DNA from: Oscarella lobularis
Lineage: Eukaryota > Porifera > Homoscleromorpha > Homosclerophorida > Oscarellidae
Assembly: GCF_947507565.1 (NCBI RefSeq)
Contig: NC_089176.1
Coordinates: 1,364,001-1,428,000 of the forward strand
DNA: 64,000 nucleotides
Direction of reading: 5' to 3'
The notes below the pieces were generated by a model. It made no database searches. It saw only the letters and a program-made list of their open reading frames with translations, and was not told where the DNA came from. Position 1 is the stretch's first letter. The number at the start of each line of letters is the position of its first letter. Below, one piece after another: positions 34,927 through 46,063 of the stretch. The translations under genes were made by a program, and so were the position numbers.

Positions 34927-36124
34927 ATGGCTACAAACTCGATACCAGGGAGTGTTGTTGCACTTCTCCAGCAGCGGCGATCGGCGATACGGTCGTACAA
35001 GCCGCCAGTAGGAAACAGCAGGCGAGAGGACCCGGTAACAGGCGAGACAATCAGTCTCGTCCCTTCTGCAAGTAAGAAATCCGAAAACTCAGCACTCTAT
35101 CCGACTCTTTCACCGCAGACGTTGTCTTTTTCGGTCCTGTCGGCTCTGGAAAGTCGTCGTTGATCGGTAGCCTCTTTCGAGCCGTCAACGCGACTCCTAC
35201 CTTCCCAGAACGCGTCGATCGAGTGTTACATCATCAGCCTCTCGATATGCCGAACAGCGACGAACACGGCACGCTCAAGTGGATCGAAACGCGACTGAAC
35301 GACGCCGGAACGATCGTCCTTCAAGACACGAGAGGCGATCAGGTAAGGACGATCTAATTAGCATTTTCCGTTTTTATGACGTCATATTTTTTCAGACTTT
35401 TGACGGGCGCGAAGAGACGATACACGTGCAGTCGTTGAAGGGATACTTTCGCGACGATTTGTCCATCGATCGGCATTCGATGTTCACGTCCTATTGGTGG
35501 TCGCAACGATTCTTCTGGCAGCGCAGTCTCGCCGTCATTCCGCACGCAATCGTTTTCGTGTTCGACGGTTCGCTCGAGCCGTTTCTCGCCGGCGAGAGTC
35601 TGCCGTTTTTCAAACGCGTCTTCGAAGACTGTACGAATCTAGGTAAGAAACGCAATTCTGGAATTCATCATATACGTTTTGAAGCCCTTGTGCACGTTTT
35701 CGATTTCGGAAAATCGTAGACCCACCGCCTAAACTTAGGGCCATCGTTACGCAGTTGCCTAGGATCCCAAACGTTCGTTCCAACACTTAGTCGTTTAGGT
35801 TATGAACCGATTGTCGTCGTTACGTGTCTCGATCTCATGTTTGCTAACGCCAAGACGAAAGGCGTTAACGTCGACGTCGAGAAGCGAAATCGAGTCGATC
35901 TAATTTTGGCCGAATTCGATCACCTAAATCTCAAGCTGTCGGACGTTCACTTCGTGACGAATTTTCATCAGAAACGCGGGTCGCCGCTTTGGACGAGCGA
36001 CGACGAAGGATTCGAGCAGGCGACGAAGCAGTTTGTAGATCTAGCGATGGAATTAACGAAACTGTGCAATCGTTTTATACGGCGAAAAGCCGAATCGAGG
36101 CAATGGTTGTGCACCGTGTCATAG
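34927..36124 (+). CDS. IFI44-like P-loop GTPase
   Basis: Four exons in phase: 34927-35071, 35119-35342, 35396-35642 and 35799-36124. The G1 loop is VVFFGPVGSGKSSLIGSLF, as in IFI44/IFI44L-type GTPases (GPVGxGKS). Switch II is VLQDTRGDQ (DxxG). AIVFVFDGSL and PIVVVTCLDLMF supply the strand-4 and NKxD-like positions, the latter reduced to TCLD. In vertebrates IFI44 proteins are interferon-induced antiviral and antiproliferative factors; an immune role here is inference. The C-terminal exon is helical. The gene looks complete and begins next to a divergent gene of unknown function. Confidence 0.75.
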
Positions 36125-36484
36125 GAAACGAACGGAGGGCGCGCGCGCGCACGCCTTCGTTCTGCACGCGCACCCGCGAGAATCGATTTTATTGAGGAAG
36201 AGGTTTAGCACTATTTTTTTGCGCGAGGAATCGTAGTAATATTTTGTTTGATTGATGAGAGACACGGCAGATTCACTCAGCCCCGTGGTTACATTTCTAA
36301 TCCCTAACCCTCAAAGCTCGGACTCCGGCATTACGATTGATTCAATGTACCCCAGCACGCACTTGCACGTGTCTTTACACTTACGTAGCAAATGACTATG
36401 TATAGGCACAATGAGTGGACAGCACATAACGTAAACGAACGCGTGACTAAATGCTTGCAAAAGTGTTAAAAGAGCGTTATTTGT
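36125..36484. other. Intergenic between convergent genes
   Basis: Contains a short GC dinucleotide run near 36139 and no supported gene; expected to hold the 3' ends of both flanking genes. Confidence 0.35.
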
Positions 36485-38261
36485 CTAAGCATCTGCGCAA
36501 TACGCGTAGGGGCAGGCGGGAACGGTTGGAAGGTTGTAAACGTAGAACGTTCCACAGTTCACCGTCTGTACGAACGTTCTTTGACAGCAGCAACAATCGT
36601 AGAAATATTTATCGGCATAGTTGAAACACACTGTTTTATTTTCTTCTTCGCCGACTTTTTGAGGATGGCTTCCGCGAAGCCAACCTGGGGCAAACGTTCC
36701 ACAGCTGCCCGATGGAGGACACGATTCCGGCATTCGACCTCCAAGAGTATCATCGAAGCGATGCCATGAATTCGGAGAAAAATTCGGACTAGATAGCCAC
36801 TGCGAAGAATAGTAACCGTCTCCGGATCCTCCGGATCCTGATTGTTCAGCGTCGCAAAGATCTTCTGAGCGAAACATGTTCGACACTTTTCTCCGAACGT
36901 CAGTCAGCAAGTGGTACCTGACGCATCCTGGATGTTTGCTTGCAAGAACGATAGAATCGTTGCCGCGTTCACCCTCAAACGGTACGACAGCAATTGGCGA
37001 TCGTATTGAAATAACTGCAGTCTTTTCAGCTTCAAAACGATGGTTTTTTGTATAATTTTTCAGAGCAAATGTGACGTTGACGAGTGAAGATGACGTAGCC
37101 GAAGTCAAGAAGGATGTCCCATTTGGCCAAGTCAGGTTTGCCGCGTAGCGAAGATTGGCAGAAAAGCCGCTTCCGTACACGACTAAAAATCCTCTAACGA
37201 CGTCGTAAGTAAATCTCGTCCAGTTGGACGAGCCGTAGCAGTATCCATTATGCTCCAGAAGGCCATTCGGACAAGATCCTATATCAAAACAAGTAAGAAT
37301 GCTGCAGTTAGTCTATTCACGCACCTTGGATTGTTAGCAAGGCAAAGCCGTCGCTTCCCTCCACTTTGCAAGCCGTTTTAGTCGTAGGTATTTCCTTTCG
37401 AAGCCAGCGACGCAGTACTTCACTTTCACAGTTGCACAGTCCGGATGTTCTCCTATACCGGGCGAACACACTATCCCAGTCGCATCAGGCCATGCACCTC
37501 GCCTCTTACCCCAAATCAAGTGACTTGCTATTGGTAAGCGATTGCACGTCAATTGTGTACCGCTTCAGCCGTTTTTCTTCCGTAGATTTCCTAAGGAAAT
37601 AGATCTATATTTGTGAAGCAAAATTAACCTCGAGAAAAAAGCACACAAATAGTCGACATAGTTGATATCAAAGTCTTCCTTCTTTTGCGGTAGGCTGGAG
37701 TGTCTATATAAAGCTAAAATTTCTTTAATACTGTATACGATGCAGTACCTGCTAGTAAAGCAAGGAGTCGAGAATAAATCGCTAAAGGTATAGATAATGG
37801 GATTTTCATTGTGTGTACAATAATATGTACTTCTCAGCGAATCCCTGCTGGACAGCAAATGCTTTTGATGACAGTGTGCACGCAGCATCGTTCCAGCTAA
37901 GCAATGATTTATCAAATGCGTGCCGTATAGTCAGCCTTCGATATATACGCTACCTTTTCTGAAGTACTTCGACCTTAGGCGTTGGCACGTTCTTCCACAG
38001 ATTGCGATTTAGGCAAGTTGCGTTCGCGCCTTTACCTGGTGCTCTAAAGTTTGCGGTGCGCGAATTCTGTTCCCCAATAGGTTGTTCAACGTACTCTTGG
38101 ATCAAAAGTCGGCCGCTCCTCGTGGACATTTCGAACGTAACTGGTAGCGAGCAAACTAAAGCGGTGTCTCGACAACTGCACGGCTCCGGCCGCGAATCAT
38201 CTATTTGAGTAGCAATAGCGACCAAAGCAAAGGCAGAAGCTATGGCAAAGGCACGGATCAT
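36485..38261 (-). CDS. Secreted protein with C-terminal D8C (uromodulin/OIT3-like) domain
   Basis: Six exons in phase: 38261-37954, 37896-37833, 37703-37629, 37590-37509, 37470-37325 and 37278-36485. The start MIRAFAIASAFALVAIA is a signal peptide. The body has scattered cysteines, including CPNGLLEHNGYCYG and several N-glycosylation sites (NWT, NLT, NGT, NVT). The last ~90 residues match the eight-cysteine D8C pattern of uromodulin, GP2 and OIT3: WHRF, CGTFAPGWLRGSHP, VCF, NCGTFYVY, CPYAYC. Such domains occur in secreted or GPI-anchored defence glycoproteins. The 39-nt intron 37471-37508 is very short; without it the frame would shift. No zona pellucida domain is seen. Confidence 0.75.
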
Positions 38262-39291
38262 TTTGCGACTGAAGAAAACGCGCGTGTGCAACTTCACCCG
38301 GATCTTCGTGGAACCGGAATCTGATTGGCCCGATTTCACATCTATCCATCATCAGTCTCGCCACGCCACCCACGATCATGGATCGGCTTTTGTGTGCAGG
38401 TTGAAAACGAAAATGCTGCATGGCAGCCAATCTGAAACGGACTCCCTTAGGTTACTTTGTGCACTTTTCTAGTATGAACATTTTAATCTTTATTAATATC
38501 TTTTGACAGAATGAAGACGCCTCTCAGTTGCTAAAGAGAGTTCGGCATATGGTAATCAATCCGAATTTATTTAACCCTGTTATTTAACTTTGCTGCCTGC
38601 TAGCGTGCTTTAGAAGTCGTCGAACTTCGCTCGAGCTCCGGCCTTCGCGGTAAGTACAGGACTTTTGCTCGGCGCTGCAGGTGCTTTCTAGCTGTGTCCT
38701 GCCGCCGAGTGCGAGTTCCAGTTGCGCTAACGCCCGAGGAACCGGAAGAAAGGACTGGGAACGCCGAAAACGTTGTCTCGCAGACAGAGGTCGATCCGTG
38801 CACTCTATCAGGTTTGGGTGCGTCGTTCGGGTCCTACACTGTAACGGATTGACGTTTTTCTCAAGGTTTTCATCGAAGGAGATGTGGATGAAGAGGTTGA
38901 CCGTGGTCCCAACGTCCTCGGCAAGGACGGGTTGGTCCAAGAGACCACGGAGTTGGTAACTTAATTATAAGTGGCAAACCCCTAAAAGGCCATTGTATGC
39001 CTCTTGTGGTATGAGGCAATATCGTCTAAACGGCCACCTCTCCTGGGAACGAGGAGAAACTGCCCACACTATGGCGTGCATCTTTGAATAGAGGCTACTC
39101 TCCTTTATTGGTAGTCTCTGTCGGAGAATGATGCCTAAATGAAAAACGTGCCTGCATGCGTCTACAGTACAAAGGACGGTAGCAGGCACACATCAGCTTC
39201 AGGGACTGCAGTGCAGTCTCACCACAATCCAAATCTCTCAGGATATAATTATCCGGTAAGACGATTTCATTGCCTCCCATTTAGCGCTAAG
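38262..39291. other. Long stretch with only fragmentary coding evidence
   Basis: A possible small plus-strand gene remains: an exon reading VPVALTPEEPEERTGN...DPCTLS (about 38710-38812), then, after a putative intron to about 38877, GDVDEEVDRGPNVLGKDG to a stop near 38962. Overlapping minus-strand open stretches look like shadows. No domain recognised; confidence is low. Confidence 0.25.
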
Positions 39292-39597
39292 TGTGTCTTT
39301 TTAGGAGTTGGGTCCTGAGCATGACCCCTTCATCAAAAACTGCTCCGCCGGGGTCCTGGGCAAGACCCCGTCATCAAAAACTGCCTGGCAGGGGTCCTGG
39401 GCATGACCCCGTCAAAACTGCCTGTGCATGAAACGCGACGGGACACTGTTAATTTTTTTAAATTTATTAAATAAATGAACCGTCCCTCCCCTTCTGTACG
39501 AGCAGTTTTTGATGACGGGGTCATGCTCAGGACCCCGGTTGAGGAGCAGTTTTTGGTCACAGGGTCATGCTCAGGACCCCACTCCTAAAAGACGCAC
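39292..39597. mobile_element. Foldback element with internal direct repeats
   Basis: The ends are inverted: GTCTTTTTAGGAGTTGGGTC at the left matches the reverse complement of the right end (CCCACTCCTAAAAGACGC). Inside, a unit containing GGTCCTG(A/G)GCATGACCCC followed by TCATCAAAAACTGC recurs three times in the left half and twice, inverted, in the right half, around an AT-rich centre (39450-39480). There is no coding capacity, so it is a non-autonomous foldback or MITE-type element. Confidence 0.7.
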
Positions 39598-40049
39598 GTT
39601 AACAACAAAAACACAGCTTCTGACGTAGCTACCTGCTGCTTTACTTGTCCCCGGCATGTCCGCTTTCGTAGCGCTGTCTGTTACGGCGTACGAGACTCCG
39701 CCATCCAGCGAGAGAGAAACGACGACACGCGATGCAAAGGTGCACCATGCAAATTACTAACTACGCTACAAAAAACTATACTGTGTATGCATAAAAGTTG
39801 CTTCTTTCTGAGTTTTCCACTTATAACAATCAACACAGTAAAAAGAGTTGGGCTACGTGTATGAGACAACAAACTTTACAGTTGACAATTTATATCATTA
39901 TGGTTACCTTTGACTCTCCAAATGATCTTCCAGCTGGGTCAGTTCCATCAAAAGAAATAATTCAAGAAAAAAGAAGATCCACCATAAATCATTGACAATT
40001 CATACATTTACCTTTTTCTACATCGAAAGATTACCATTATATGAGTCAG

Positions 40050-40944
40050 AAGGATTTTCTGTCTTTTTCGTGGCAGATTGCGTCAGGAATTGGTAAATGA
40101 AAACTGCGTTGCCTACCTAATCTTATAGGATCTCTGTAAGGAATATCTTGCGGCTAAAGACTTCGTTCGTGACCTGGCCAGTCATAAGATTCTAAATGTC
40201 TCTGACTTTGGCCTGACAAGAGCTATCTATTCCGACGGAATCTACAATATTCTTCCAATCCTCCGGATGGCAATCGAAGCCATCTAAAATCACGAGTTTA
40301 CCAAACTCACTGACGTGTTACTGTAAGTCGACGATACTTCTACTGTAGCAGATCTGTTCCATTGATGAGGATTGCTTACGTGGTCGTTTGGCGTGACTAT
40401 GGGGGAAATTTGCACTTTGGGTGAGTAAATCAGAGCGAGCACTCATGTGCAAATTAATACGTACAGGAGCATTTCCGTACAGGGCAGTCCCAACTTCGAC
40501 TCTTCTCGGCGAACTCATAAAGGAACCTCGTTTAGAAAAGTCCGAATACTGCACAGATAAACTGTACACCTTTGGTATCTAAAAAAAACAATTTCTTTAT
40601 TCCGTGTGCATATAATTATATATCTAGATACGAGAAATGCTGGAGAGAAGAATCGGAGAAGCGACCTCGATTTCAGTTTCTCGCTGAACAGCTTTCTACT
40701 CGAATACGAGCACCCAGGCAAATATGTAGATTTCGAATGCGCGGGGATAGAAACGCATGATGATGGGACTTTCCGGCAAAACGATGAAAGCGTTCCGTTG
40801 GGAATCCCAAGGAAAGCCGAAGTCGTTGCAAACGCAAACGAGTATACTTTTCGTCGAATATCTGAAGTCACCTGCGCAGGGAGGTCAATAAAAGAGGTGG
40901 TTCCCGAAATTGAGGGCCCCGTTCGTATTTACGCCTACCTTTAA
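40050..40944 (+). pseudogene. Receptor tyrosine kinase relic (C-terminal kinase lobe)
   Basis: Kinase fragments appear in order but broken: SWQIASG, EYLAAKDFVRDLA, VSDFGLTRAIYSDG, RMAIEAI then a stop then NHEFTKLTDV, WSFGVTMGEICTLG, GAFPYRAVPTSTLLGELIKE, YEKCWREESEKRPRFQFLAEQLS, and after a one-base frameshift a tail with EYEHPGKYVDFE. In the catalytic loop the histidine codon of HRDLA has been lost (FVRDLA). The internal stop (near 40288), the frame changes and the absence of extracellular and N-lobe exons show that it is not functional. Confidence 0.75.
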
Positions 40945-41229
40945 ATCATCGTAGCTCGTCCGCCCCTTTTGCCTGTTACGTCCGTAACATACTAGTAGAA
41001 TCGGCGAGAGAAACGCGAGAGAAACTCCACGAGGCTCGATCGCACGCCGGGACTTAGTGCACACGCGCGCGAATGCGGAGAGATCAAAGCGGCAGTGGTA
41101 AATAACGGGAAGCAAGCAGAAGCAAGCCATATGTTGGGGCTGGCCTAATGTCAATAAATCTAAGGATTCACGATAGAACCCAGCATATCCTAGCTGTGAG
41201 GCTCAACAAAGACAGCCCCGCGTGGCAGA

Positions 41230-43660
41230 ATGAGCGCCGTATTACTGCTTGCCCTATGCGTTGTTGTTGGGATGAACAGCGACATCGCCAACGCATCATG
41301 CGTAACAGAATCAACAGGCATGTCGATTCTTTAGTAACGCCGCTCTCGCCAGTAACGAGAGCTTTTTTCGCTTTAGATGCGTGTCCCAGTCTTCCACATG
41401 TCCCAAACGGGGAAGTTCAACTTTTTTGCAGAGGCCAAAAGGCCCTTTATATATGTAACAAGGGCTATGTTCTTCAAGGCGGCAGTGAAGTTCGACGGTG
41501 CCGATCGCAAGACCGTGAGTGGAGTGGAACGGCTCCTGAATGCGTCCCTGAATGCAAGCTAACTTATAATACGATCGATCGGTCTGGTTTCACTTTCACC
41601 TTTGTATAAACAGTCTGCGACGTGAAGGAACTTCAAGGAATTTCGACCCTCTTAGCAGATGACGGCTTGGCGGCGACGTTCACTTGCCCCAAAGGTTTTG
41701 CTCCCCTAGGAGACGAGACTCGAACGTGTGATCCTGAAACCAGAAACTGGACAAACAATCTCTTCTCGGGTTTGCCTTGTCGAAAACGTACGAGTGCGAA
41801 CGGGGGTTTAGAATCACTATTTATTTGATACCTTAGTATGCGGTCCCGTCGATCCTATTGAGAATGGAGTCGTCCTTCAATCGAGCGCTGGCGACTCCGT
41901 CATCTACTTCTGCGATGACGGATTCAACCTCGTCGGCTCGAGCGAACGTCGATGCGTCAATGGAATATGGACCGGAGCAATGCCTTCGTGCGAGGATATC
42001 GAAGCTTTCGAAGCTGGTAGAATCAACATATAGAATGCCTTGACGCTCGTTAGATCTAATTACCTCTCTAGAAGATCTATTCGGAGTGCATCCTGTCATT
42101 CCTCTGAAAAGCGGAAGACATAATGTAAGCAGCCACGTTTTCTACATGGCATCGGCGAAGGAACTGACAACAATTACTACACCGAGTCCGGTGCCGACTA
42201 CTGGAGCCAACGTGTCGCTAGTAAATAACACAATCCCACTGACAACAATTACTACACCGAGTCCAGTGCCGACTACTGGAGCCAACGTGTCGCCAGTAAA
42301 TAACACAATCCCATCAGCCCGAGCACGGATTATTCCAGAATCCGTGATCCAACCGGCTATGCGATCTATCTCTTTCTACTATCGCATACCTGACGGAAAA
42401 GGAAACGTCTCGGTCATAGCACGGCTTCTAAACCTACGCGATAATGCTATTGTGAACACAAGTGTACTGCATTTACAAGCTTCTGTCCACTCAAATCTTA
42501 CCTTGACGCCAGTCTGCATTCAATTGTTGTCCAATCTAGAGGAGTCTTTCAGGAGTAGAATTCAGTTGGACATTACTGTACCTACTGGAAGTTTATTCGA
42601 AATGAGATCAATTGAAACGAGTCAGACTGATATTTGCAAAAGTGAGTACCTAGTAGTAGTTGGATCGCTTGCTTTGCCGCAACCATATTCTATTCCCAGC
42701 AAAAAGTGGCCAATGTCCGGAGATTTCCAACTCAACAACGAACCGTTGTGGACTCCATTGTCGACACGACGGATCTTGTCCTGGCAAAATGAAATGCTGC
42801 AGCACGTCGTGTGGAGTCGATTGCCTCAACCCAATCAACGCAAGTACAAATTAGGTAATTAATAAAAATGAATAACTGGTGAAGTGTTCTTTTTACCAAG
42901 GTCACGTAATGCGCCGTGCCGAGAACGACAACGAGGACGTTTCGTTCAGTTGTATGAACGACACGTCGTCCGGAGACTGCGGATTCAAAAACTTGGTGTG
43001 CACTGGAGGAACGGCGTGGGAGCTAGTCCACGGAGATCCGAAGAATCCCGAGGAAACAAATCAATTGCCATTTACTTCCTCACCTGGCAATGAATGTTCT
43101 TTGGACGTGTGTCTAGGCTGCCTCTTTCCCAACTCAGACGACGACACAGTCGTTTCGTCGGAGGTAAAGAGAAGAAAGCGACGAAATATGCCAGTAACAG
43201 GTGGGGTAAAAGTCTCAATTCTATTTCCATCATTACCCTATCTTTTGCTTTTGCAGTCGCTAGATCAGCTTTCTGCTTGATTCCCGGGAACAGGTTTCGT
43301 CGTTTTATTTGGGGAACGATGCCCACAGAGCGTGTCAGCAGCAAAAACACGAAGCTGGAGTTTTTTGTGAATATGTTGGAAGGCGGTAAACATCACATGA
43401 GTGTGTGGCTTCGCTGCACATCCGACGACAGTGTCAAGATTCACCTTGGCGAGAAGAGATCCTCCTTTGGACATCGCGCTTACCACATCCCGCACTTCAA
43501 AAATACCGGCATTCAAAAGGTTTATAACATAAGCGATATCAAGGGTAAGATTGACAGACAGTTTCACACTCACACTGACTGTCTTGAATACTACGTTGAA
43601 TTTCAAGTCGTTGCTTTCAATACACCTGCTTGCGTTTCTTCCATTTTCTTCAAGCAATAA
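41230..43660 (+). CDS. Secreted sushi-WAP protein, copy 1
   Basis: Starts with a signal peptide (MSAVLLLALCVVVGMNSDIA). Three complement-control/sushi-type modules follow: CPSLPHVPNGEV...WSGTAPECV (exon from 41376), CDVKELQG...TCDPETRNW (from 41611) and CGPVDPIENGVV...WTGAMPSC (from 41837). Next comes a Thr/Pro-rich linker containing two copies of TTITTPSPVPTTGANVS, a beta-rich domain (RSISFYYRIPDGKGNVSVIA), a WAP four-disulfide core (SGQCPEISN...GSCPGKMKCCSTSCGVDC) and a C-terminal domain preceded by a basic KRRKRR cleavage site. WAP domains often inhibit proteases and sushi domains bind complement-like ligands. The exon 1 junction (near 41300) could not be placed in phase with certainty. 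It lacks the TSP1 module of copy 2. Confidence 0.72.
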
Positions 43661-44217
43661 CTAAAGCTGGCGATTGCTTAGTTTGAAGACGTTTGTTTTG
43701 CCGTAACTTAGAGAGTGCACGAGTGTTTTGTAGATAGCGCGTGATTCACATTATCTAATCACCTGCAAATTGACCAAGAATACCCGGGTTCTTCACAAAC
43801 GCAATCCAGTGGTTCGTAAAAGGTGGTTGAAAGCCTCGTTTGTATCTACCTGCTTCCTGCCCCGTAGTGAAGCCAGATGTGCATGGGTCAACAAATACAA
43901 ATACAAATACAAGAATCTACGGTAAAACCCCCGGCATATCCTGCGGCATGCAGAATGAGCACCGTATTACTCCTTACCCTATGCGTTGTTGGAGTGAACA
44001 CCGATATCACCGATTCGTTTTCGTCGACTCCATGCATGTTGATTCTCAATAACCCCGCTCCATGTCTTGTTTTTATTTAAGTAGTCGGTTTTTAGGTTGA
44101 GCTGATAGTATCTGAGACCGGCGACGTAGACGAAAGCTTGAGTGAAGTCAGAAGGCAATAGAAAGTCGGCTCGTACTTGAAGAGGACGATGGGATGCGTT
44201 TTACAATCCAATCGGTA
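43661..44217 (+). pseudogene. Promoter and signal-peptide exon of a lost sushi-gene copy
   Basis: From about 43863 the sequence matches the 5' flanks of the sister genes and contains an ATG at 43955 (MSTVLLLTLCVVGVNTDI), the same signal peptide as at 41230 and 48198. No sushi exon follows; the open frame ends at 44080 and the foldback element begins at about 44218. The region 43661-43862 is the 3' flank of the previous gene and is repeated at 50833-51060. Confidence 0.6.
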
Positions 44218-45613
44218 ATATGTAGAGTCATTCAGGTGTTTTCGGACAGCCTGAATATCGGACAAGCGTACTGAGCCCCTGGTGCAACGAACCCCAACCC
44301 CTTTTACCTGCGTTGCAACCTTGCTTGTAGAGAAACAACCACACAAAATTGCAGAGCTGTTCGTTACACGCACGCTACAGGAGGCGTCATTTTGTATTCC
44401 CGGACACTGACATATGAATTCGGACAGCATCAGGTAAAGCGGACGGGCCTTCTAGCGGCTATTGCTTTGCACCATTATAGCACTTATTATATACCGTTCG
44501 AAAGCGCTTTCCTTGCTCTTTCACGTGGTGCAAACGGTTTTGCTAAAAAAGCAATTTCCTTTGGATTACGAATTTTTGAAAAAAGTCAGTTATTCGCCTA
44601 TTTTTGAAACTTTTTCTAAGGTCGTAACTCAAAGTTTGCACCATGAAACAATGCCATTGCTTAGTTAAAACATAGAAAAAAGTGATTTTTTATTTTTACG
44701 TGACCACTCTTAGGCGGGCGTTTTGAACGGGTTCGATTATCTTAGAAAAGCTTTCCAGCCAATACCTCTTGCCTATTTAACATCTTTTAAAGCCTGTGTC
44801 GACCGTCACAGTTTGCCGCGTGCTTTTATGGAACTGGCGTGGGCTTTGGGCGATCGAGTGGTGAAAGCAACAATTGGACAAAAAATTGTCGAATAGGCAG
44901 AGAAGATAACGACGCTGCTTTCGTGAAACTAGATTCTTTCATTTCGAATGTGGTTCTGACTTTCAACGATGAAACGGTTTAGCGCAGCACGAAGCAAGCG
45001 GCCACGAAGCTAGTAGTCAGCTCGATTTGGTCGGAACAGGCTTTAAAAATGTTATATAGGCAAGAAGTATTGGTTGGAAAGCTTTTCTAAGATAATCGAA
45101 CCCGTTCAAAACGCCCGCCTAAGAGTGGTCACGTAAAAATAAAAAATCACTTTTTTCTATGTTTTAACTAAGCAATGGCATTGTTTCATGGTGCAAACTT
45201 TGAGTTACGACCTTAGAAAAAGTTTCAAAAATAGGCGAATAACTGACTTTTTTCAAAAATTCGTAATTCAAAGGAAATTGCTTTTTTAGCAAAACCGTTT
45301 GCACCACGTGAAAGAGCAAGGAAAGCGCTTTCGAACGGTATATAATAAGTGCTATAATGGTGCAAAGCAATAGCCGCTAGAAGGCCCGTCCGCTTTACCT
45401 GATGCTGTCCGAATTCATATGTCAGTGTCCGGGAATACAAAATGACGCCTCCTGTAGCGTGCGTGTAACGAACAGCTCTGCAATTTTGTGTGGTTGTTTC
45501 TCTACAAGCAAGGTTGCAACGCAGGTAAAAGGGGTTGGGGTTCGTTGCACCAGGGGCTCAGTACGCTTGTCCGATATTCAGGCTGTCCGAAAACACCTGA
45601 ATGACTCTATATC
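44218..45613. mobile_element. 1.4-kb foldback element with arms of about 585 bases
   Basis: The left arm (about 44218-44803) and the right arm (about 45030-45613) are inverted and nearly identical over their whole length, differing at isolated bases such as 44575/45258. The spacer is about 225 bases and also contains no gene. The arms' open stretches are mirror copies and not genes. The very high arm identity indicates recent insertion or arm homogenisation. Confidence 0.85.
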
Positions 45614-45619
45614 CAGTTC

Positions 45620-45857
45620 GAATCGTTGAGCGCCGTGTCGAACGCGTGGCCCACGAGCTCCACTCAGACGTTGTCTTCGTTGCTGCTCACGTGTAGATTT
45701 GGACGGATTTTGAGTGGGGGTCTCCGTCATACCTAGTCTCGGATTGTTTGACTTGAATTTTGGATTGGAGTCTTTGGGTACGAATTTTTCTTCGTAGGTT
45801 GCTTCGGATACGGCTATTTCGTACGAGGATTGACTCAGGCCTAGTTCGTGCTCTCTC
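45620..45857 (-). CDS. Possible first exon of a gene interrupted by the foldback element
   Basis: Minus-strand frame from ATG 45857 (MREHELGLSQSSYEIAV), rich in charged and polar residues, and open until the foldback boundary at about 45613. Coding-like sequence on the other side of the element (around 44110-44215, minus) may be its continuation, but no domain was recognised and no splice pair could be proven. Confidence 0.3.
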
Positions 45858-46063
45858 ATTCGAGTTGCCACGAGAATCGCGGCTTGGGAGCGTCGATTCC
45901 GAGCGGAGAGTCGAGGTACTCCGTTCTCATGTTTCGAGCTAGCAAAAGCGAAGTCGCTTTCATCTATGCTTTCGCAGAAAGGTACAGTTAAGCTGGCGTC
46001 TCGTCACGTGACGGAAAGAGAACCCGTACAGCGCGTCTTCCGCATTCCGTTGCCGCATTCCAC

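Noticed and set aside
36139..36152. GC dinucleotide run
   Set aside because: Too short to be meaningful.
37334..37552. Apparent frameshift inside the D8C-domain gene
   Set aside because: A 39-nt intron (donor GTAAGA at 37508, acceptor ...GATAG before 37470) restores the frame with correct phases, so no mutation is needed.
38584..38940. Minus-strand frame overlapping a possible plus-strand gene
   Set aside because: Looks like a shadow of the other strand, and neither is well supported.
44092..45629. Mirror-image open frames on both strands
   Set aside because: They are the two inverted arms of one foldback element, not genes.
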